Of a DNA stretch of 55,051 nucleotides, positions 1-11,302 are shown piece after piece. The DNA is taken from contig CACODU010000002.1 in NCBI GenBank assembly GCA_902626045.1, positions 1 to 55,051 of the forward strand, written 5' to 3'. The translations under genes were made by a program, and so were the position numbers. The DNA comes from an uncultured Pelagibacteraceae bacterium (lineage in GTDB: Bacteria > Pseudomonadota > Alphaproteobacteria > Pelagibacterales > Pelagibacteraceae). The stretch's first letter is position 1. Each line of letters begins with the position of its first letter. Below the pieces are notes generated by a model that ran no database searches, was not told where the DNA came from, and saw nothing but the letters and a program-made list of their open reading frames with translations.

Positions 1-522
1 ATTAGTAAATCAGAAATGAGCGGTGATAGAAATTATGAAAGTTTAAGGTATGAAGGTTTTGGACCTTCAAATATTGCTTTTATAATTGAAACTTTAACTG
101 ATAATAAAAATAGATCAGCTTCAAGCATAAGAACTGTTTTACAAAAGAACGGTGGAAGATTAGGTGAAAATGGCTCAACATCACATATGTTTTTCAATTG
201 TGGAGTGCTTCATATAAATAAGAATGAAATTAAAGAGGAAGAAATATTTGAAATAGCAATTAATGCTGGTGCCAAAGATTGTATAGCTCTGGAAAGTATT
301 TTTGAAGTAATTACTGAAAAAGAAGATTTTTATAAAATAAAGACAGAACTTGAAAAAAAAATAAATACTTTTGATTACTCTTCTATAGAATGGAGACCCC
401 TTAACTATGTTAATTTAGATAGCGAACAAAGTAATAATGTAGCAGAGGTTTTAACTTCATTAGAAGAGTTAGATGATGTTCAAAACATATTTACCAATGC
501 TAATTTAAAAAACTTACAATAA
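1..522 (+). CDS. yebC: YebC/PmpR family transcriptional regulator, 5'-truncated by window edge
   Basis: Frame open from base 1 (ISKSEMSGDRNYE...); YebC-like GPSNIAFIIETLTDNKNRSASSIRTVLQKNGGRLGENGS. Confidence 0.93.
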   Translation: MSKSEMSGDRNYESLRYEGFGPSNIAFIIETLTDNKNRSASSIRTVLQKNGGRLGENGSTSHMFFNCGVLHINKNEIKEEEIFEIAINAGAKDCIALESIFEVITEKEDFYKIKTELEKKINTFDYSSIEWRPLNYVNLDSEQSNNVAEVLTSLEELDDVQNIFTNANLKNLQ

Positions 523-1013
523 TGAAAATAATTGGAATAGATCCTGGCTTAAGCGGCGCCATTGCAGTTTTAGAAAATAATAAAGTAGTAAAAATTTTTG
601 ATATTCCAGTGATGTCAGAGGGAAAAAAAAATAAGAGACAATTAAATAGTGCACTACTTGTTAACTTATTAAAAGAAAATATTCAAAAAGATGAAGATGT
701 AACAGTTGTCGTTGAACAAGTGAATGCTATGCCAGGACAAGGTGTCACCAGCATGTTCAATTTTGGTCAAACTTTTGGAGCTTTAAAAGGTATTTGTGCA
801 GCATTAGAATTACCAATTTTTTTTGTAAGACCATCAAAATGGAAAAAACATTTTGAATTGATAAATTCTTCTAAAGACGCTAGTCGAACTAAAGCTATTG
901 AAATGTATCCAAAGTTATCAAGTCAACTTTCAAAAAAAAAAGATGTCAATAAATCTGATGCCATTTTAATTGCCAGATTCTTTAGTGATACAAGACTATT
1001 AGAAGAAAAATAA
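522..1013 (+). CDS. ruvC: Holliday junction resolvase RuvC
   Basis: MKIIGIDPGLSGAIAV N-terminus, VVEQV motif, adjacent to yebC. Confidence 0.92.
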   Translation: MKIIGIDPGLSGAIAVLENNKVVKIFDIPVMSEGKKNKRQLNSALLVNLLKENIQKDEDVTVVVEQVNAMPGQGVTSMFNFGQTFGALKGICAALELPIFFVRPSKWKKHFELINSSKDASRTKAIEMYPKLSSQLSKKKDVNKSDAILIARFFSDTRLLEEK

Positions 1014-1070
1014 ACCTATTTCGATAATTAACGCCAAATTCATGACACATTCTAAAAGTAATCAAACCTA

Positions 1071-1751
1071 ATGGAACAAGATATAGCAACTCAAGTTGTT
1101 GGATTAGGCGGAGCTACAGATTTCTCTTTATGGAAACTTTTTTTAAGAGCTGATTTTGTAGTAAAATTTGTAATTATTTTACTGATAGCATGTTCAATTT
1201 TTTCATGGGCTCTTATTTTTGATAAAATTAAGTTATTTAAAAATATCAATAATTCTATACAAGATTTTGAAAAAAAATTTTGGAAAGCTAAATCTGCAGA
1301 GAGCTTCAATAACAACTTGCCGGCTAATTCTAATGATCCAGCAATACTCATTTTTAAATCTGCCATGTCAGAGTTAATTAAAACCAAAAGACAATCTTCT
1401 GCAATTCAAACAGCTAGAGTAAGCAGAGTGTTAGAAATTGCAACTGACACCGAGATGAAAAAGGTTGAAAAAAATTTTACATTCCTTGCAACAGTTGGTT
1501 CCACAGCCCCTTTTATTGGATTATTTGGCACTGTTTGGGGAATTATGAACTCTTTTCAATCAATCGCAATTTCAAGAAATACGAGTTTAGCAATAGTAGC
1601 CCCAGGTATAGCGGAAGCATTGTTTGCAACAGCATTAGGACTATTAGCAGCAATACCAGCTGTTGTAGCTTATAATAAATTTAATAACGACTCCCAAAAA
1701 TACTTTTCAAGAATAGAGAATTTTTCAAAAAGATTTCTATCAATAATTTAA
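1071..1751 (+). CDS. tolQ: TolQ, MotA/TolQ/ExbB proton channel family
   Basis: TVGSTAPFIGLFGTVWGIMNSF motif; tol operon context. Confidence 0.94.
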   Translation: MEQDIATQVVGLGGATDFSLWKLFLRADFVVKFVIILLIACSIFSWALIFDKIKLFKNINNSIQDFEKKFWKAKSAESFNNNLPANSNDPAILIFKSAMSELIKTKRQSSAIQTARVSRVLEIATDTEMKKVEKNFTFLATVGSTAPFIGLFGTVWGIMNSFQSIAISRNTSLAIVAPGIAEALFATALGLLAAIPAVVAYNKFNNDSQKYFSRIENFSKRFLSII

Positions 1752-1753
1752 TA

Positions 1754-2167
1754 ATGGCTTTCAACTTTAATCGCTCAAGAAAAGAACCAATGAGTGAAAT
1801 AAATGTAACTCCTTTTGTCGATGTTATGTTGGTACTTCTGATTATCTTTATGGTTACTGCACCTTTATTAACTGTTGGTGTTCAAGTTGATTTGCCTGAG
1901 TCAGCAGCTGACTCTTTACCAGATGATCAAGAACCATTAACGCTTAGCATCAATTCAAAGGGAGAAATTTATATTCAAGAACATCAAGTTACTTATCAGA
2001 AAATGATCCCCAAACTTTTAGCTATTGCAAAAAATAGAACTGATACAAGGATCTACGTTAGAGGAGATAAAAATATTAATTATGGTAGAGTTTTAGAGGT
2101 TATGGGCACTTTATCTGGTGCAGGTTTCTCTAAAGTTGCTCTTATATCAGAACCCTATAAAAATTAG
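1754..2167 (+). CDS. tolR: TolR, ExbD/TolR family
   Basis: MSEINVTPFVDVMLVLLIIFMVTAPLL motif. Confidence 0.94.
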   Translation: MAFNFNRSRKEPMSEINVTPFVDVMLVLLIIFMVTAPLLTVGVQVDLPESAADSLPDDQEPLTLSINSKGEIYIQEHQVTYQKMIPKLLAIAKNRTDTRIYVRGDKNINYGRVLEVMGTLSGAGFSKVALISEPYKN

Positions 2168-2175
2168 GATGAACC

Positions 2176-2985
2176 ATGATAAGAAGTTTAATTTATTCAA
2201 TAACTTTTCATTCAGTATTAGTTCTACTTACTATTTTGAGCTTACCCTTTATGCTTAGAGAACCAATAGATCTCCCCCCCATAGTTTCAGTTGAATTGAT
2301 ACAAATTACTGACAAAACAAGCATTCCATATGCTCCAAAAACTAGAAAAATAATTGAAGAAACTAAAAAAAAAGAGCAAGAAAGATTAGTGTCAGAACAA
2401 GCACCACCAGCTGCTAAAGCTAAAGAAAAGCCAGATCGAATTCCACTTCCTAATGAGTTGAAGGAAGAAAAACAGATTATTAAAAAAAAACAAAATCCTG
2501 AAGAAGTAAAACCTGAAATAAGACAAGCATCAGAATTTGAAAAAAAAGAAATAATAGACACTAACCAAATTGCTGCACTAATAGATAAAGCAAAAGAAGA
2601 GGAGGCAGTTCAACAAAAAAAAACAAATAAGATAACTCAAAGTAGTCAAAAAAATTCATTCGCTACAGGTCTTACGCTTTCTCAAGAAGATGCTTTAAGA
2701 GCACAAATTTTTGGTTGTTGGAGTGTGCCTTTAGGTTTACCATATGATGAAGATTTACTTGTAAGAATTAAACTACAATTAAAAAAAGATGGAACTATAA
2801 TTAAATCTGAAATTTTAGATCATCAAAGAATGAATAAACCAGGACAAAAATTTTATAAAGTATTAGCTGAAAGTGCTTTAAGAGCAGTTAGATTATGTCA
2901 ACCGCTCAAAGTACCACCAACAGGTTATGATAAATGGAAAGATTTACAATTAAACTTTAATCCAACAGAAATGTTAAAGGGCTGA
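2176..2985 (+). CDS. tolA: TolA-like energy-transducing envelope protein
   Basis: N-terminal TM, Lys/Glu-rich middle, C-terminal TolA-like domain ([24 protein letters not shown]); between tolR and tolB. Confidence 0.85.
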   Translation: MIRSLIYSITFHSVLVLLTILSLPFMLREPIDLPPIVSVELIQITDKTSIPYAPKTRKIIEETKKKEQERLVSEQAPPAAKAKEKPDRIPLPNELKEEKQIIKKKQNPEEVKPEIRQASEFEKKEIIDTNQIAALIDKAKEEEAVQQKKTNKITQSSQKNSFATGLTLSQEDALRAQIFGCWSVPLGLPYDEDLLVRIKLQLKKDGTIIKSEILDHQRMNKPGQKFYKVLAESALRAVRLCQPLKVPPTGYDKWKDLQLNFNPTEMLKG

Positions 2986-2986
2986 A

Positions 2987-4324
2987 ATGAAAAAAATTTT
3001 CTTAATTTTAGTATTAAATATTTTTGTAATTAGTAATGCATTTGCTTTGATAGAAATCGACATTACCAGGGGTAATCTAGACCCTTTGCCAATAGCAGTC
3101 TCACCTCTTCATGTTGATGTAAAATCTGAAAATTATGAGGGAATAAAGATTAAAGAACTTGGTGAAGATATTTCAAAAATAATTGAAGATAATTTTAGAA
3201 ATACAGGATTATTTAATCCATTAAAAAAAGAAGCTTTTGTGCAAAAACCAGATATTACACATTTAAAACCAAGATTTGAAGATTGGAGGTTGATAAAAGC
3301 TCAAGCATTAGTTTCTGGAAAACTTTTAATTACAGATCAAAAATTAAAAGTTGAGTTTAGACTTTGGGATTTAGCTGCTGCAAAAGAGATGACAGCTTTA
3401 GCATTTACAACTACGCCTTCTAATTGGAGAAGAGTGGCACACATTATTTCTGATAAAATTTATGAAAGGTTAACAGGGGAAGAGGGTTACTTTGACACTA
3501 GAATAATTTATGTTGCAGAAAGTGGTCCAAAAGAACAAAGGGTAAAAAAATTGGCGATTATGGATCAAGATGGAGCTAATACAAAATATTTAACTTTAGG
3601 TAACGAGTTAGTTTTGACTCCAAGATTTAACCCCACAAACCAAATGGTGACTTACATGTCTTATTTTAGAAATATGCCAAGAGTTTATCTATTAGATATT
3701 GAAACAGGAACACAAGAAGTTGTCGGAAACTTTCCAGGTATGACTTTTGCACCTCGATTTTCACCAGATGGAAAAAAGATTGTGATGAGTTTTGCTAAAG
3801 ATGGTAATTCAGATATTTACACTATGGACTTAGACTCAAGAGTTGTTGAACGAATAACAGATCATTCATCTATCGATACATCTCCATCATTTTCACCAGA
3901 TGGAAAATTTATTGCATTCAACTCTGACAGAAGTGGCTTACAACAAATTTATGTTATGAGAAGTGACGGGAGTGGAGTTAAAAGAATAACATTTGGAAAC
4001 GGAATTTATGGAACTCCAGTTTGGTCACCGAGAGGAGATTTAATTGCATTTACAAAAATGAGAAAAGGAAGATTCTATATTGGAGTAATGAGAATTGATG
4101 GAAGTGGAGAAAGATTGTTAACAGAAAACTATTACCAAGAGGCTCCATCATGGTCACCAAATGGAAGAGTTTTAGTTTTTTATAGAGAGACTAAGTCCGG
4201 ATCAAAAGGAGAGGGATTTTCAGCTAAATTATGGTCTATAGATATCACAGGATATAATGAAAGAAGGCTTAATACTAAAAGTGATGCCTCAGACCCATCT
4301 TGGTCCTCTCTTTTATCAAAATAA
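2987..4324 (+). CDS. tolB: Tol-Pal system beta-propeller protein TolB
   Basis: Repeated FSPDGK/SPNGR propeller motifs, signal peptide, operon position. Confidence 0.95.
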   Translation: MKKIFLILVLNIFVISNAFALIEIDITRGNLDPLPIAVSPLHVDVKSENYEGIKIKELGEDISKIIEDNFRNTGLFNPLKKEAFVQKPDITHLKPRFEDWRLIKAQALVSGKLLITDQKLKVEFRLWDLAAAKEMTALAFTTTPSNWRRVAHIISDKIYERLTGEEGYFDTRIIYVAESGPKEQRVKKLAIMDQDGANTKYLTLGNELVLTPRFNPTNQMVTYMSYFRNMPRVYLLDIETGTQEVVGNFPGMTFAPRFSPDGKKIVMSFAKDGNSDIYTMDLDSRVVERITDHSSIDTSPSFSPDGKFIAFNSDRSGLQQIYVMRSDGSGVKRITFGNGIYGTPVWSPRGDLIAFTKMRKGRFYIGVMRIDGSGERLLTENYYQEAPSWSPNGRVLVFYRETKSGSKGEGFSAKLWSIDITGYNERRLNTKSDASDPSWSSLLSK

Positions 4325-4403
4325 ACAAAGAATTTGAGTAAAATACACTTGAATAACACTTAATAATTTGAAATAAACCACTTAACAAACCCAGGGGAAA
4401 AAA

Positions 4404-4880
4404 ATGATGTTTAATAAGAATTTAAAAAATATATTATTAGTAATATTTGCTACTTTAATTTTAAGTGCTTGTTCTACTGCAAAAAAATCAGGTAATGTTG
4501 ACGGAGATGTTTATACTGGAAAAGAAACGGTAAAATTCTTAGCTTCAGGTGTTCCTGACAGAGTATTCTTTGCAACAAATAAATCTTCTTTAACAACAGC
4601 TGCTAGAGAAACTTTACGGAAACAAGCAACATACTTAAGAAAGAATAAAAATCTTAACGTAACTATCGAAGGTCATGCTGATGAAAGAGGAACTAGAGAA
4701 TATAACTTAGCTTTAGGTGAAAGAAGAGCTAATGCAGCTAGAGACTATTTAATGACTTATGGAATATCTGGAAACAGAATTGCTGTTATAAGTTATGGTA
4801 AAGAGAAACCTGTTAACCCAGCTGGTACACCACTAGCATGGTCTCAAAACAGAAGATCAGTAACAGTTAAAGTAAACTAA
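4404..4880 (+). CDS. pal: Peptidoglycan-associated lipoprotein Pal
   Basis: Lipobox LILSACS; OmpA-like IEGHADERGTREYNLALGERRANAARDYL. Confidence 0.95.
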   Translation: MMFNKNLKNILLVIFATLILSACSTAKKSGNVDGDVYTGKETVKFLASGVPDRVFFATNKSSLTTAARETLRKQATYLRKNKNLNVTIEGHADERGTREYNLALGERRANAARDYLMTYGISGNRIAVISYGKEKPVNPAGTPLAWSQNRRSVTVKVN

Positions 4881-4900
4881 TCAAAATTTAGACGAATACA

Positions 4901-4937
4901 AAGACCCCTTAAATTGAATTTAAGGGGTCTTTTTTTT
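4901..4937 (+). terminator. Rho-independent terminator after pal
   Basis: 14-bp stem AAGACCCCTTAAAT / ATTTAAGGGGTCTT, 3-nt loop, followed by T-tract. Confidence 0.9.
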
Positions 4938-4964
4938 GCCATTTTATCAATCTAAAAATGAATC

Positions 4965-5927
4965 ATGTTAAGAGGATTAAAAGTTTATAAAATTTTAATA
5001 ATTATAATTTTTTTATTTTTACCAAACTATGTTTATGCAGAGGAAGACGATGTAAGTATAGAAGCAGTTGCAGATCAAGTTAAAGTAATTATAAATGATC
5101 TTAAAACTCTAGAAAAAGCCGTTTATCAAAAATCTGATGTTGTGAGTCTTAAACCTTCAAATTCATCAAGTTCAGATGGACTGAATGAGGATATAATGAC
5201 TAAACATCTTTTAAAATTAAATGAGATTGAAAATCAATTTAGAGAACTTACAAATAGATTCGAAGAAGTAAATTTCAAACTTGATAAACTTTCAACACGT
5301 GTGACAAAAATCCAGTCTGATACACAATTGAGATTTTCCGATTTAGAAAGCGGAACCATTAATACAAAAACAAATAAACAAACAGTTCTTCCAGGATCAA
5401 CTAAGCCTCAAGATTTTGGTGCTGCGCCAGCTTATGAAACATCTAATCTTCCACAGGAACAATCAATTAATTCAGTCGAGAGCGCTCAAACTGTTATTAC
5501 AGAGGAACCTGAGCAAAGAGAGTCATTGCTTCCAAATAAACCTGCAGAGGAACAATATGAATTTGCAGTAAGTTTTATGAAAATAGGCGATTATGAGACT
5601 GCTGAATTTGCTTTAAAAGAATTTATCGATAAAAATAAGGATCACGATTTAGCTGGAAGTGCCCAATATTGGTATGGAGAAACTTTTAGAATAAGACAGC
5701 TGTATTCTGATGCAGCTACAGCATATTTAGATGGGTATCAAAATTATCCAAAAAGTAACAAAGCTCCAGATAATCTTTTAAAGTTAGGAATTACAATGGT
5801 ACAACTTGGCGAAAAAGATCAAGGATGTAAAATGATTTCTGGTATTAAAAAAGAGTATCCTAAAGCAAACAAGTCTGTGTTACAAAAAGCTCAGTATGAG
5901 CAAAAAAAATTCAAGTGTAAATCTTAA
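4965..5927 (+). CDS. ybgF: Tol-Pal associated TPR protein (YbgF/CpoB-like)
   Basis: Signal peptide, coiled coil, C-terminal TPRs (EQYEFAVSFMKIGDYETAEFALKEFI...AQYWYGETF), after pal. Confidence 0.88.
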   Translation: MLRGLKVYKILIIIIFLFLPNYVYAEEDDVSIEAVADQVKVIINDLKTLEKAVYQKSDVVSLKPSNSSSSDGLNEDIMTKHLLKLNEIENQFRELTNRFEEVNFKLDKLSTRVTKIQSDTQLRFSDLESGTINTKTNKQTVLPGSTKPQDFGAAPAYETSNLPQEQSINSVESAQTVITEEPEQRESLLPNKPAEEQYEFAVSFMKIGDYETAEFALKEFIDKNKDHDLAGSAQYWYGETFRIRQLYSDAATAYLDGYQNYPKSNKAPDNLLKLGITMVQLGEKDQGCKMISGIKKEYPKANKSVLQKAQYEQKKFKCKS

Positions 5928-6915
5928 CAATAAGTTTAAAGATAATAAGGATTTATCTCAAATATTTTTAAACTTTAAAGACAAACTAGATACTCAAAAA
6001 AAAGATAAATATGTAGTCGCAGTATCTGGGGGTCCAGATAGCTTATCGCTTGTTGCCCTAACAAAAGAATACAGTCTAATAAGAAAAACTAAGTTTTATT
6101 ATGTTTTAATTGATCATAATATTAGAAAAAATTCTAAGCAAGAAGCCCGACAAGTAAAAAAACTTTTAAAAAAAAAAAACATTAATTTAAAAATTTACTT
6201 AAATACAAAAAAAATTACTAAAAATATTCAAGCTGAGGCAAGAAAAACGAGATACGAGATTCTTGTAAATTTTTGCAAAAAAAAGGGGGCAAAAATTCTC
6301 CTTACTGCGCATAATTTAGAGGATCAGGTAGAAACTTTTTTTATGAGGTTATCAAGAGGAAGTGGGTTAAGAGGATTGTCAGCAATGAAATCTCTAAGTA
6401 AGATAAATAGTAAGGTCAGTTTATATAGACCATTGTTAGATACTAAAAAAAAATTTTTAGCAAAAATAGCTAAAAATACTTTTGGAAAATATTTCAAAGA
6501 TCCGTCAAATAAAAGTGAAAAATATCTTAGAACGAAAGTACGAAATTTAAAGAAACCTCTTGAAAAAAGCGGTATTAAATACGAGCAAATTTTCAAGTCT
6601 ATTCAAAATTTATCACTAAGTAAAACTACTCTAGAGGAATATTTGAATAAAATTTCCAAAGAATTAATCAAAAAAAAAAATAAAGAAATTGTGATTAATT
6701 TCAACAAATACAAAGAGCTTAGTAATGTTTCAAAAATGGCTGTAATTAATGACTCAATAAAAAGACTTAAAAAAAATTATTACGATCTTAGGTCTAAAAA
6801 AATTAACAACTTAATGAAAAGTTTGGAAAAACTAGAATTTAAAAAGACCACTCTTGGAGGATGTGTTTTTTTTAAAAAAGGTGATAATTTGTGTTTGAAA
6901 GATGAAAAACTTTAA
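5896..6915 (+). CDS. tilS: tRNA(Ile)-lysidine synthase
   Basis: PP-loop VAVSGGPDSLSL; TAHNLEDQVETFFMRLSRGSGLRGL. Confidence 0.92.
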   Translation: MSKKNSSVNLNNKFKDNKDLSQIFLNFKDKLDTQKKDKYVVAVSGGPDSLSLVALTKEYSLIRKTKFYYVLIDHNIRKNSKQEARQVKKLLKKKNINLKIYLNTKKITKNIQAEARKTRYEILVNFCKKKGAKILLTAHNLEDQVETFFMRLSRGSGLRGLSAMKSLSKINSKVSLYRPLLDTKKKFLAKIAKNTFGKYFKDPSNKSEKYLRTKVRNLKKPLEKSGIKYEQIFKSIQNLSLSKTTLEEYLNKISKELIKKKNKEIVINFNKYKELSNVSKMAVINDSIKRLKKNYYDLRSKKINNLMKSLEKLEFKKTTLGGCVFFKKGDNLCLKDEKL

Positions 6916-7012
6916 ACATTATATGTAAATTTGTCACTTTTTGTCATATTTACAACTAATTAAATGTTAAAATATACTTGTTAAAAATAAATAAATGATT
7001 ATTTAATAAATT

Positions 7013-8908
7013 ATGAACATTAAAAATTTGATAATGTGGGTGATCATAGTCTTACTTTCAGTAGGACTATTCAACATGTTTCAAGATCCTAATAAGATAA
7101 ATACACAGGGAAATTCTTTAGCATTTTCTAACTTCCTAAATGAAGTAGACGCTGGAAGAGTTGTTGAAGTTCAAATTCAAGGAAATAATATTTCAGGTAT
7201 TTTAGCCGATGGAAAACAATTTAAAACATACTCTCCAAATTACCCTGAATTAGTTGAGAGACTATCTTCAAAAGGTGTAAGCATCGTTGCTTCACCAACC
7301 GAGGATAAGATGCCATCATTATTAGGTATCCTATTATCCTGGTTTCCAATGCTTTTGCTTATAGGTGTTTGGATATTTTTCATGCGACAGATGCAAGGTG
7401 GTAAGGGTGGTGCCATGGGATTTGGAAGGTCCAAAGCCAAGCTATTGAACGAAGCACAAGGTAAAGTTACTTTTAATGATGTTGCTGGGGTTGAAGAAGC
7501 TAAGGAAGAAGTTGAGGAAATAGTTGAATTTTTAAAAGATCCAAAAAAGTTTAGTCGATTAGGAGGAAAAATTCCTAAGGGAGCTCTTTTAATAGGACCT
7601 CCAGGAACAGGTAAAACTTTGTTAGCTAAGGCTATCGCAGGTGAAGCAAATGTGCCGTTTTTTTCTATATCAGGTTCAGACTTTGTAGAAATGTTTGTAG
7701 GAGTGGGAGCGTCTAGAGTAAGAGATATGTTTGAGCAGGGAAAAAAACACTCACCTTGCATTATTTTTATAGATGAAATTGATGCTGTCGGAAGAAGCAG
7801 AGGTGCAGGCTTAGGTGGTGGTAATGATGAGAGAGAACAAACACTTAACCAATTACTAGTAGAAATGGACGGTTTTGATACTAACGAAGGAATTATTTTA
7901 ATTGCTGCAACTAATAGACCTGATGTGTTGGACCCAGCCTTGTTGAGACCTGGAAGATTTGACAGACAAGTTGTTGTTGGCAATCCGGACATAATTGGAA
8001 GAGAAGCAATTTTAAAAGTGCATGTAAAAAAAATAAGCACTGGACCAGATGTAAAACTAAGAACAATCGCAAGAGGAACACCAGGTTTTTCTGGAGCTGA
8101 TTTAGCGAATTTAATTAATGAGTCAGCATTATTAGCGGCAAGAAAAAATAAAAGAGTAGTTACAATGTCTGATATTGAGGAAGCTAAAGATAAAGTAATG
8201 ATGGGAGCGGAAAGAAGATCAATGGTAATGTCCGAGGATGAAAAAAAACTTACTGCATATCATGAGGGTGGTCATGCAATAGTAGCCTTAAATGAAAAAG
8301 CTTCCGATCCTATTCACAAAGCAACTATAATTCCAAGAGGAAGAGCTTTAGGAATGGTTATGAGATTACCTGAAAGAGATCAATTGTCAGTTTCTCGAGA
8401 AAAAATGCATGCAGATATTGCTGTAGCCATGGGTGGAAGAATTGCGGAGGAAATAATTTTTGGCCATGACAAAGTAACTTCGGGAGCATCATCAGACATA
8501 GATATGGTGACCAAAATGGCTAAAAATATGGTTACTAAATATGGCATGAGCACTGAACTAGGAACTATTGCATACGGAGAAAACGAGGAAGAAGTTTTTC
8601 TAGGTAGATCGGTAACTAAACAACAAAACATGTCAGAAGAAACTGCAAAAAAAGTAGACGCCGAGGTTAAAAAAATTGTAGATAAAGGCTATGAGAGAGC
8701 AAAAAAAGTCTTAAATGAAAAAATTGATGATCTACACAAGATAGCTAAGGCTCTTTTAATTTACGAAACACTTTCAGGTGATGAAATCAGAGATTTAATT
8801 CTAAAAGATATTAAGCCAACTAGATCATTTAATGATGAAAAAGAAGATGACGGAAGTGCATCCTCAGCTCTCGGTTCGTTAGGATTAAAACCTAAGCCAG
8901 CAATCTGA
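7013..8908 (+). CDS. ftsH: ATP-dependent zinc metalloprotease FtsH
   Basis: Walker [12 protein letters not shown] motif, HEGGH (HExxH) zinc site, two N-terminal TMs. Confidence 0.97.
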   Translation: MNIKNLIMWVIIVLLSVGLFNMFQDPNKINTQGNSLAFSNFLNEVDAGRVVEVQIQGNNISGILADGKQFKTYSPNYPELVERLSSKGVSIVASPTEDKMPSLLGILLSWFPMLLLIGVWIFFMRQMQGGKGGAMGFGRSKAKLLNEAQGKVTFNDVAGVEEAKEEVEEIVEFLKDPKKFSRLGGKIPKGALLIGPPGTGKTLLAKAIAGEANVPFFSISGSDFVEMFVGVGASRVRDMFEQGKKHSPCIIFIDEIDAVGRSRGAGLGGGNDEREQTLNQLLVEMDGFDTNEGIILIAATNRPDVLDPALLRPGRFDRQVVVGNPDIIGREAILKVHVKKISTGPDVKLRTIARGTPGFSGADLANLINESALLAARKNKRVVTMSDIEEAKDKVMMGAERRSMVMSEDEKKLTAYHEGGHAIVALNEKASDPIHKATIIPRGRALGMVMRLPERDQLSVSREKMHADIAVAMGGRIAEEIIFGHDKVTSGASSDIDMVTKMAKNMVTKYGMSTELGTIAYGENEEEVFLGRSVTKQQNMSEETAKKVDAEVKKIVDKGYERAKKVLNEKIDDLHKIAKALLIYETLSGDEIRDLILKDIKPTRSFNDEKEDDGSASSALGSLGLKPKPAI

Positions 8909-8912
8909 AAAT

Positions 8913-9971
8913 ATGCCAAAATATTACACTCGTGCGTGTAATTTTTTCTATGGCGAAACCTCAAAAAACTTAATTAAAAAAAAATTATCATTACCTCTTT
9001 GTGGACAAACTTCAATATCTTTTAATCAAATAGAAATTTTTACTAGATATAAAAAGAAAGTTTATTCAAAAATAATAGATATAAAAAACGTTAAAAAACT
9101 TCCTTCAGTTATAAGAAAAAAAATATCAAGTGATATTAAAAAGATTATAGCTCAAAGAAAATTCCTACAAAATAAAAATCATATAATAATGGGAGTTTTA
9201 AATATGACACCTGATAGTTTTTCTGATGGTGGCAAATTTAATTCCATAAAAAAAGCTTTTCAAAGAATTGAAGAGATGAAAAATTCAGGTGCAGATATTA
9301 TCGATATTGGGGGTGAGTCAACTCGACCTGGATCTAAAATTATTTCCGAAAAAAGAGAATTAGAAAGAGTTAAAAAGATAATAGAGAAATTTAAAAAAAA
9401 ATTTCCTAAAACTTTATTATCAATTGATACAAGAAAATCATTAGTAATGAAATTTTCAATTAACAATAAGACAGATATTGTAAATGATGTTTCTTGTTTT
9501 AAATTTGACCCTAAATCTTTTGACACAATTAAAAATAAAAATTTATGGAAAATAGTCCATCACATGCAAGGAACGCCTCAAAATATGCAGATAAATCCAT
9601 CATATGAACATGTCCTACTTGATATTTATGATTTTTTTGAGAAGGAGATTAAAAAACTCAAAAAAACTAAGAGTAACAAAAAAATAATACTAGATCCCGG
9701 TATAGGTTTTGGAAAAAAGTTGAAACATAATTTGATGATTTTGAATAAGATTTCGTTATTTCATTCACTTGGTTTTCCTATATTACTTGGCACATCTAGA
9801 AAGAAATTTATTAATCAAATTTCCGGAAAATATGATACGAAAGAAAGAGTTGGCGGAACGTTATCATCGATAATTTTTTCTTTTTCGCAAGGAATAAAAA
9901 TTTTTAGAGTGCATAATGTTGAAGAGGTAAAACAAGGACTTTTAGTATTTGAAACTTTATTAAATAGATGA
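8913..9971 (+). CDS. folP: Dihydropteroate synthase
   Basis: GVLNMTPDSFSDGG, DIGGESTRPGS, DPGIGFGK motifs. Confidence 0.95.
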   Translation: MPKYYTRACNFFYGETSKNLIKKKLSLPLCGQTSISFNQIEIFTRYKKKVYSKIIDIKNVKKLPSVIRKKISSDIKKIIAQRKFLQNKNHIIMGVLNMTPDSFSDGGKFNSIKKAFQRIEEMKNSGADIIDIGGESTRPGSKIISEKRELERVKKIIEKFKKKFPKTLLSIDTRKSLVMKFSINNKTDIVNDVSCFKFDPKSFDTIKNKNLWKIVHHMQGTPQNMQINPSYEHVLLDIYDFFEKEIKKLKKTKSNKKIILDPGIGFGKKLKHNLMILNKISLFHSLGFPILLGTSRKKFINQISGKYDTKERVGGTLSSIIFSFSQGIKIFRVHNVEEVKQGLLVFETLLNR

Positions 9972-11299
9972 AAAAAAAATATTTTGGAACCGATGGAATA
10001 AGAGGCACAGTAAACATTGGGAATATAAATGGTGAAAAATTTTTTAAATTTGGTCTAGCTGCAGGAACATATTTTAAAAACTTAAAGAAAAAAAAGCAAA
10101 TTGCGATTATTGCAAAAGATACTCGATTATCTGGTTACACACTTGAACCAGCTTTAGTTTCAGGTTTGGCCTCAGCTGGAATGCATATATTTACTCTAGG
10201 GCCACTACCTACAAACGGATTAGCTATGCTTACTAAAAAAATGAGAGCTAATCTGGGAATAATGATCACAGCATCGCACAATCCTTTCCACGATAACGGA
10301 CTTAAGCTTTTCGGACCAGATGGAATGAAACTATCTGACAAAATTGAAAAAAAAATTGAAAACTTGATTGATGCTAAAACAATTAGTCACTTATCAGAAC
10401 CAAAAAAATTGGGGAGAGTAAAAAGATTAGAGAATGGTAATGATAAATATATTCAAATTTTAAAAAGTAATTTTCCAAGTAATTTTAGTTTAAAAGGCAT
10501 GCGGATAGTTTTAGATTGTGCTAATGGTGCTGCATATAAATCTGCTCCAAAAATACTTAAAGATCTAGGAGCAAAAGTTTTTTCAATCGGTATAAAACCC
10601 AATGGTTTAAATATAAATTATAACTGTGGATCAACATTTCCAAAAGTTTTAAGAAAATATGTTAAAAAATTTAAAGCCGATCTAGGTATTGCTCTAGACG
10701 GTGATGCAGATAGAGTAATCATGTGCGACGAAAAATCACAAATAATCGATGGAGATCAAATAATTGCTATGATCGCTCAAAGATGGAAAAGAAAAAAAAT
10801 TTTAAAAGGCGGAGTAATAGGCACTCAAATGTCTAATTACGGTTTAGAACAATTTTTTTTTAATGAGAAGATTAATTTTAAAAGATCAAATGTTGGTGAC
10901 AGATATGTAAAAGAAATGATGAAAAAAAATAATTATAATCTAGGTGGAGAACAGTCAGGCCATATAATTTTAGGTAAGTTTGCTACTACAGGTGATGGTT
11001 TGTTAGTTGCATTAGAGATATTATTTGCTTTACGAAAAGGCAAATTGGCTAGCGAAATTTTTAAAGTTTATAAATCAGTTCCTCAAAAACTATTAAATAT
11101 TAAAGTAAAAAATAAAAAAATTATAAATTCTGTCGAATGCAAAAAGGCTATTAAAGCGGCAAATATATTAATAAAGAATAAAGGTAGATTACTTGTAAGA
11201 CCCTCTGGGACAGAACCAAAAATTAGAATAATGTGCGAGTCATTCAATCTTTCTTTAATGAACAAGTGTATCAATATAATTAAAAAAAAGATTCATTAA
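9968..11299 (+). CDS. glmM: Phosphoglucosamine mutase
   Basis: KYFGTDGIRGTVN, TASHNPFHDNG, LDGDADR, RPSGTEPKIR. Confidence 0.96.
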   Translation: MKKKYFGTDGIRGTVNIGNINGEKFFKFGLAAGTYFKNLKKKKQIAIIAKDTRLSGYTLEPALVSGLASAGMHIFTLGPLPTNGLAMLTKKMRANLGIMITASHNPFHDNGLKLFGPDGMKLSDKIEKKIENLIDAKTISHLSEPKKLGRVKRLENGNDKYIQILKSNFPSNFSLKGMRIVLDCANGAAYKSAPKILKDLGAKVFSIGIKPNGLNINYNCGSTFPKVLRKYVKKFKADLGIALDGDADRVIMCDEKSQIIDGDQIIAMIAQRWKRKKILKGGVIGTQMSNYGLEQFFFNEKINFKRSNVGDRYVKEMMKKNNYNLGGEQSGHIILGKFATTGDGLLVALEILFALRKGKLASEIFKVYKSVPQKLLNIKVKNKKIINSVECKKAIKAANILIKNKGRLLVRPSGTEPKIRIMCESFNLSLMNKCINIIKKKIH

Positions 11300-11302
11300 A
11301 AT

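Noticed and set aside
1091-1387. 98-aa minus-strand ORF opposite tolQ, and similar shadow ORFs (e.g. 2208-2561, 20793-21056, 22748-23008, 52033-52287)
   Set aside because: Antisense to well-supported genes with no recognisable domain or independent signals.
7240-8040. 266-aa minus-strand ORF opposite ftsH
   Set aside because: Entirely antisense to the unmistakable ftsH; low-complexity Ser/Pro/Leu-rich translation typical of a codon-bias shadow ORF.
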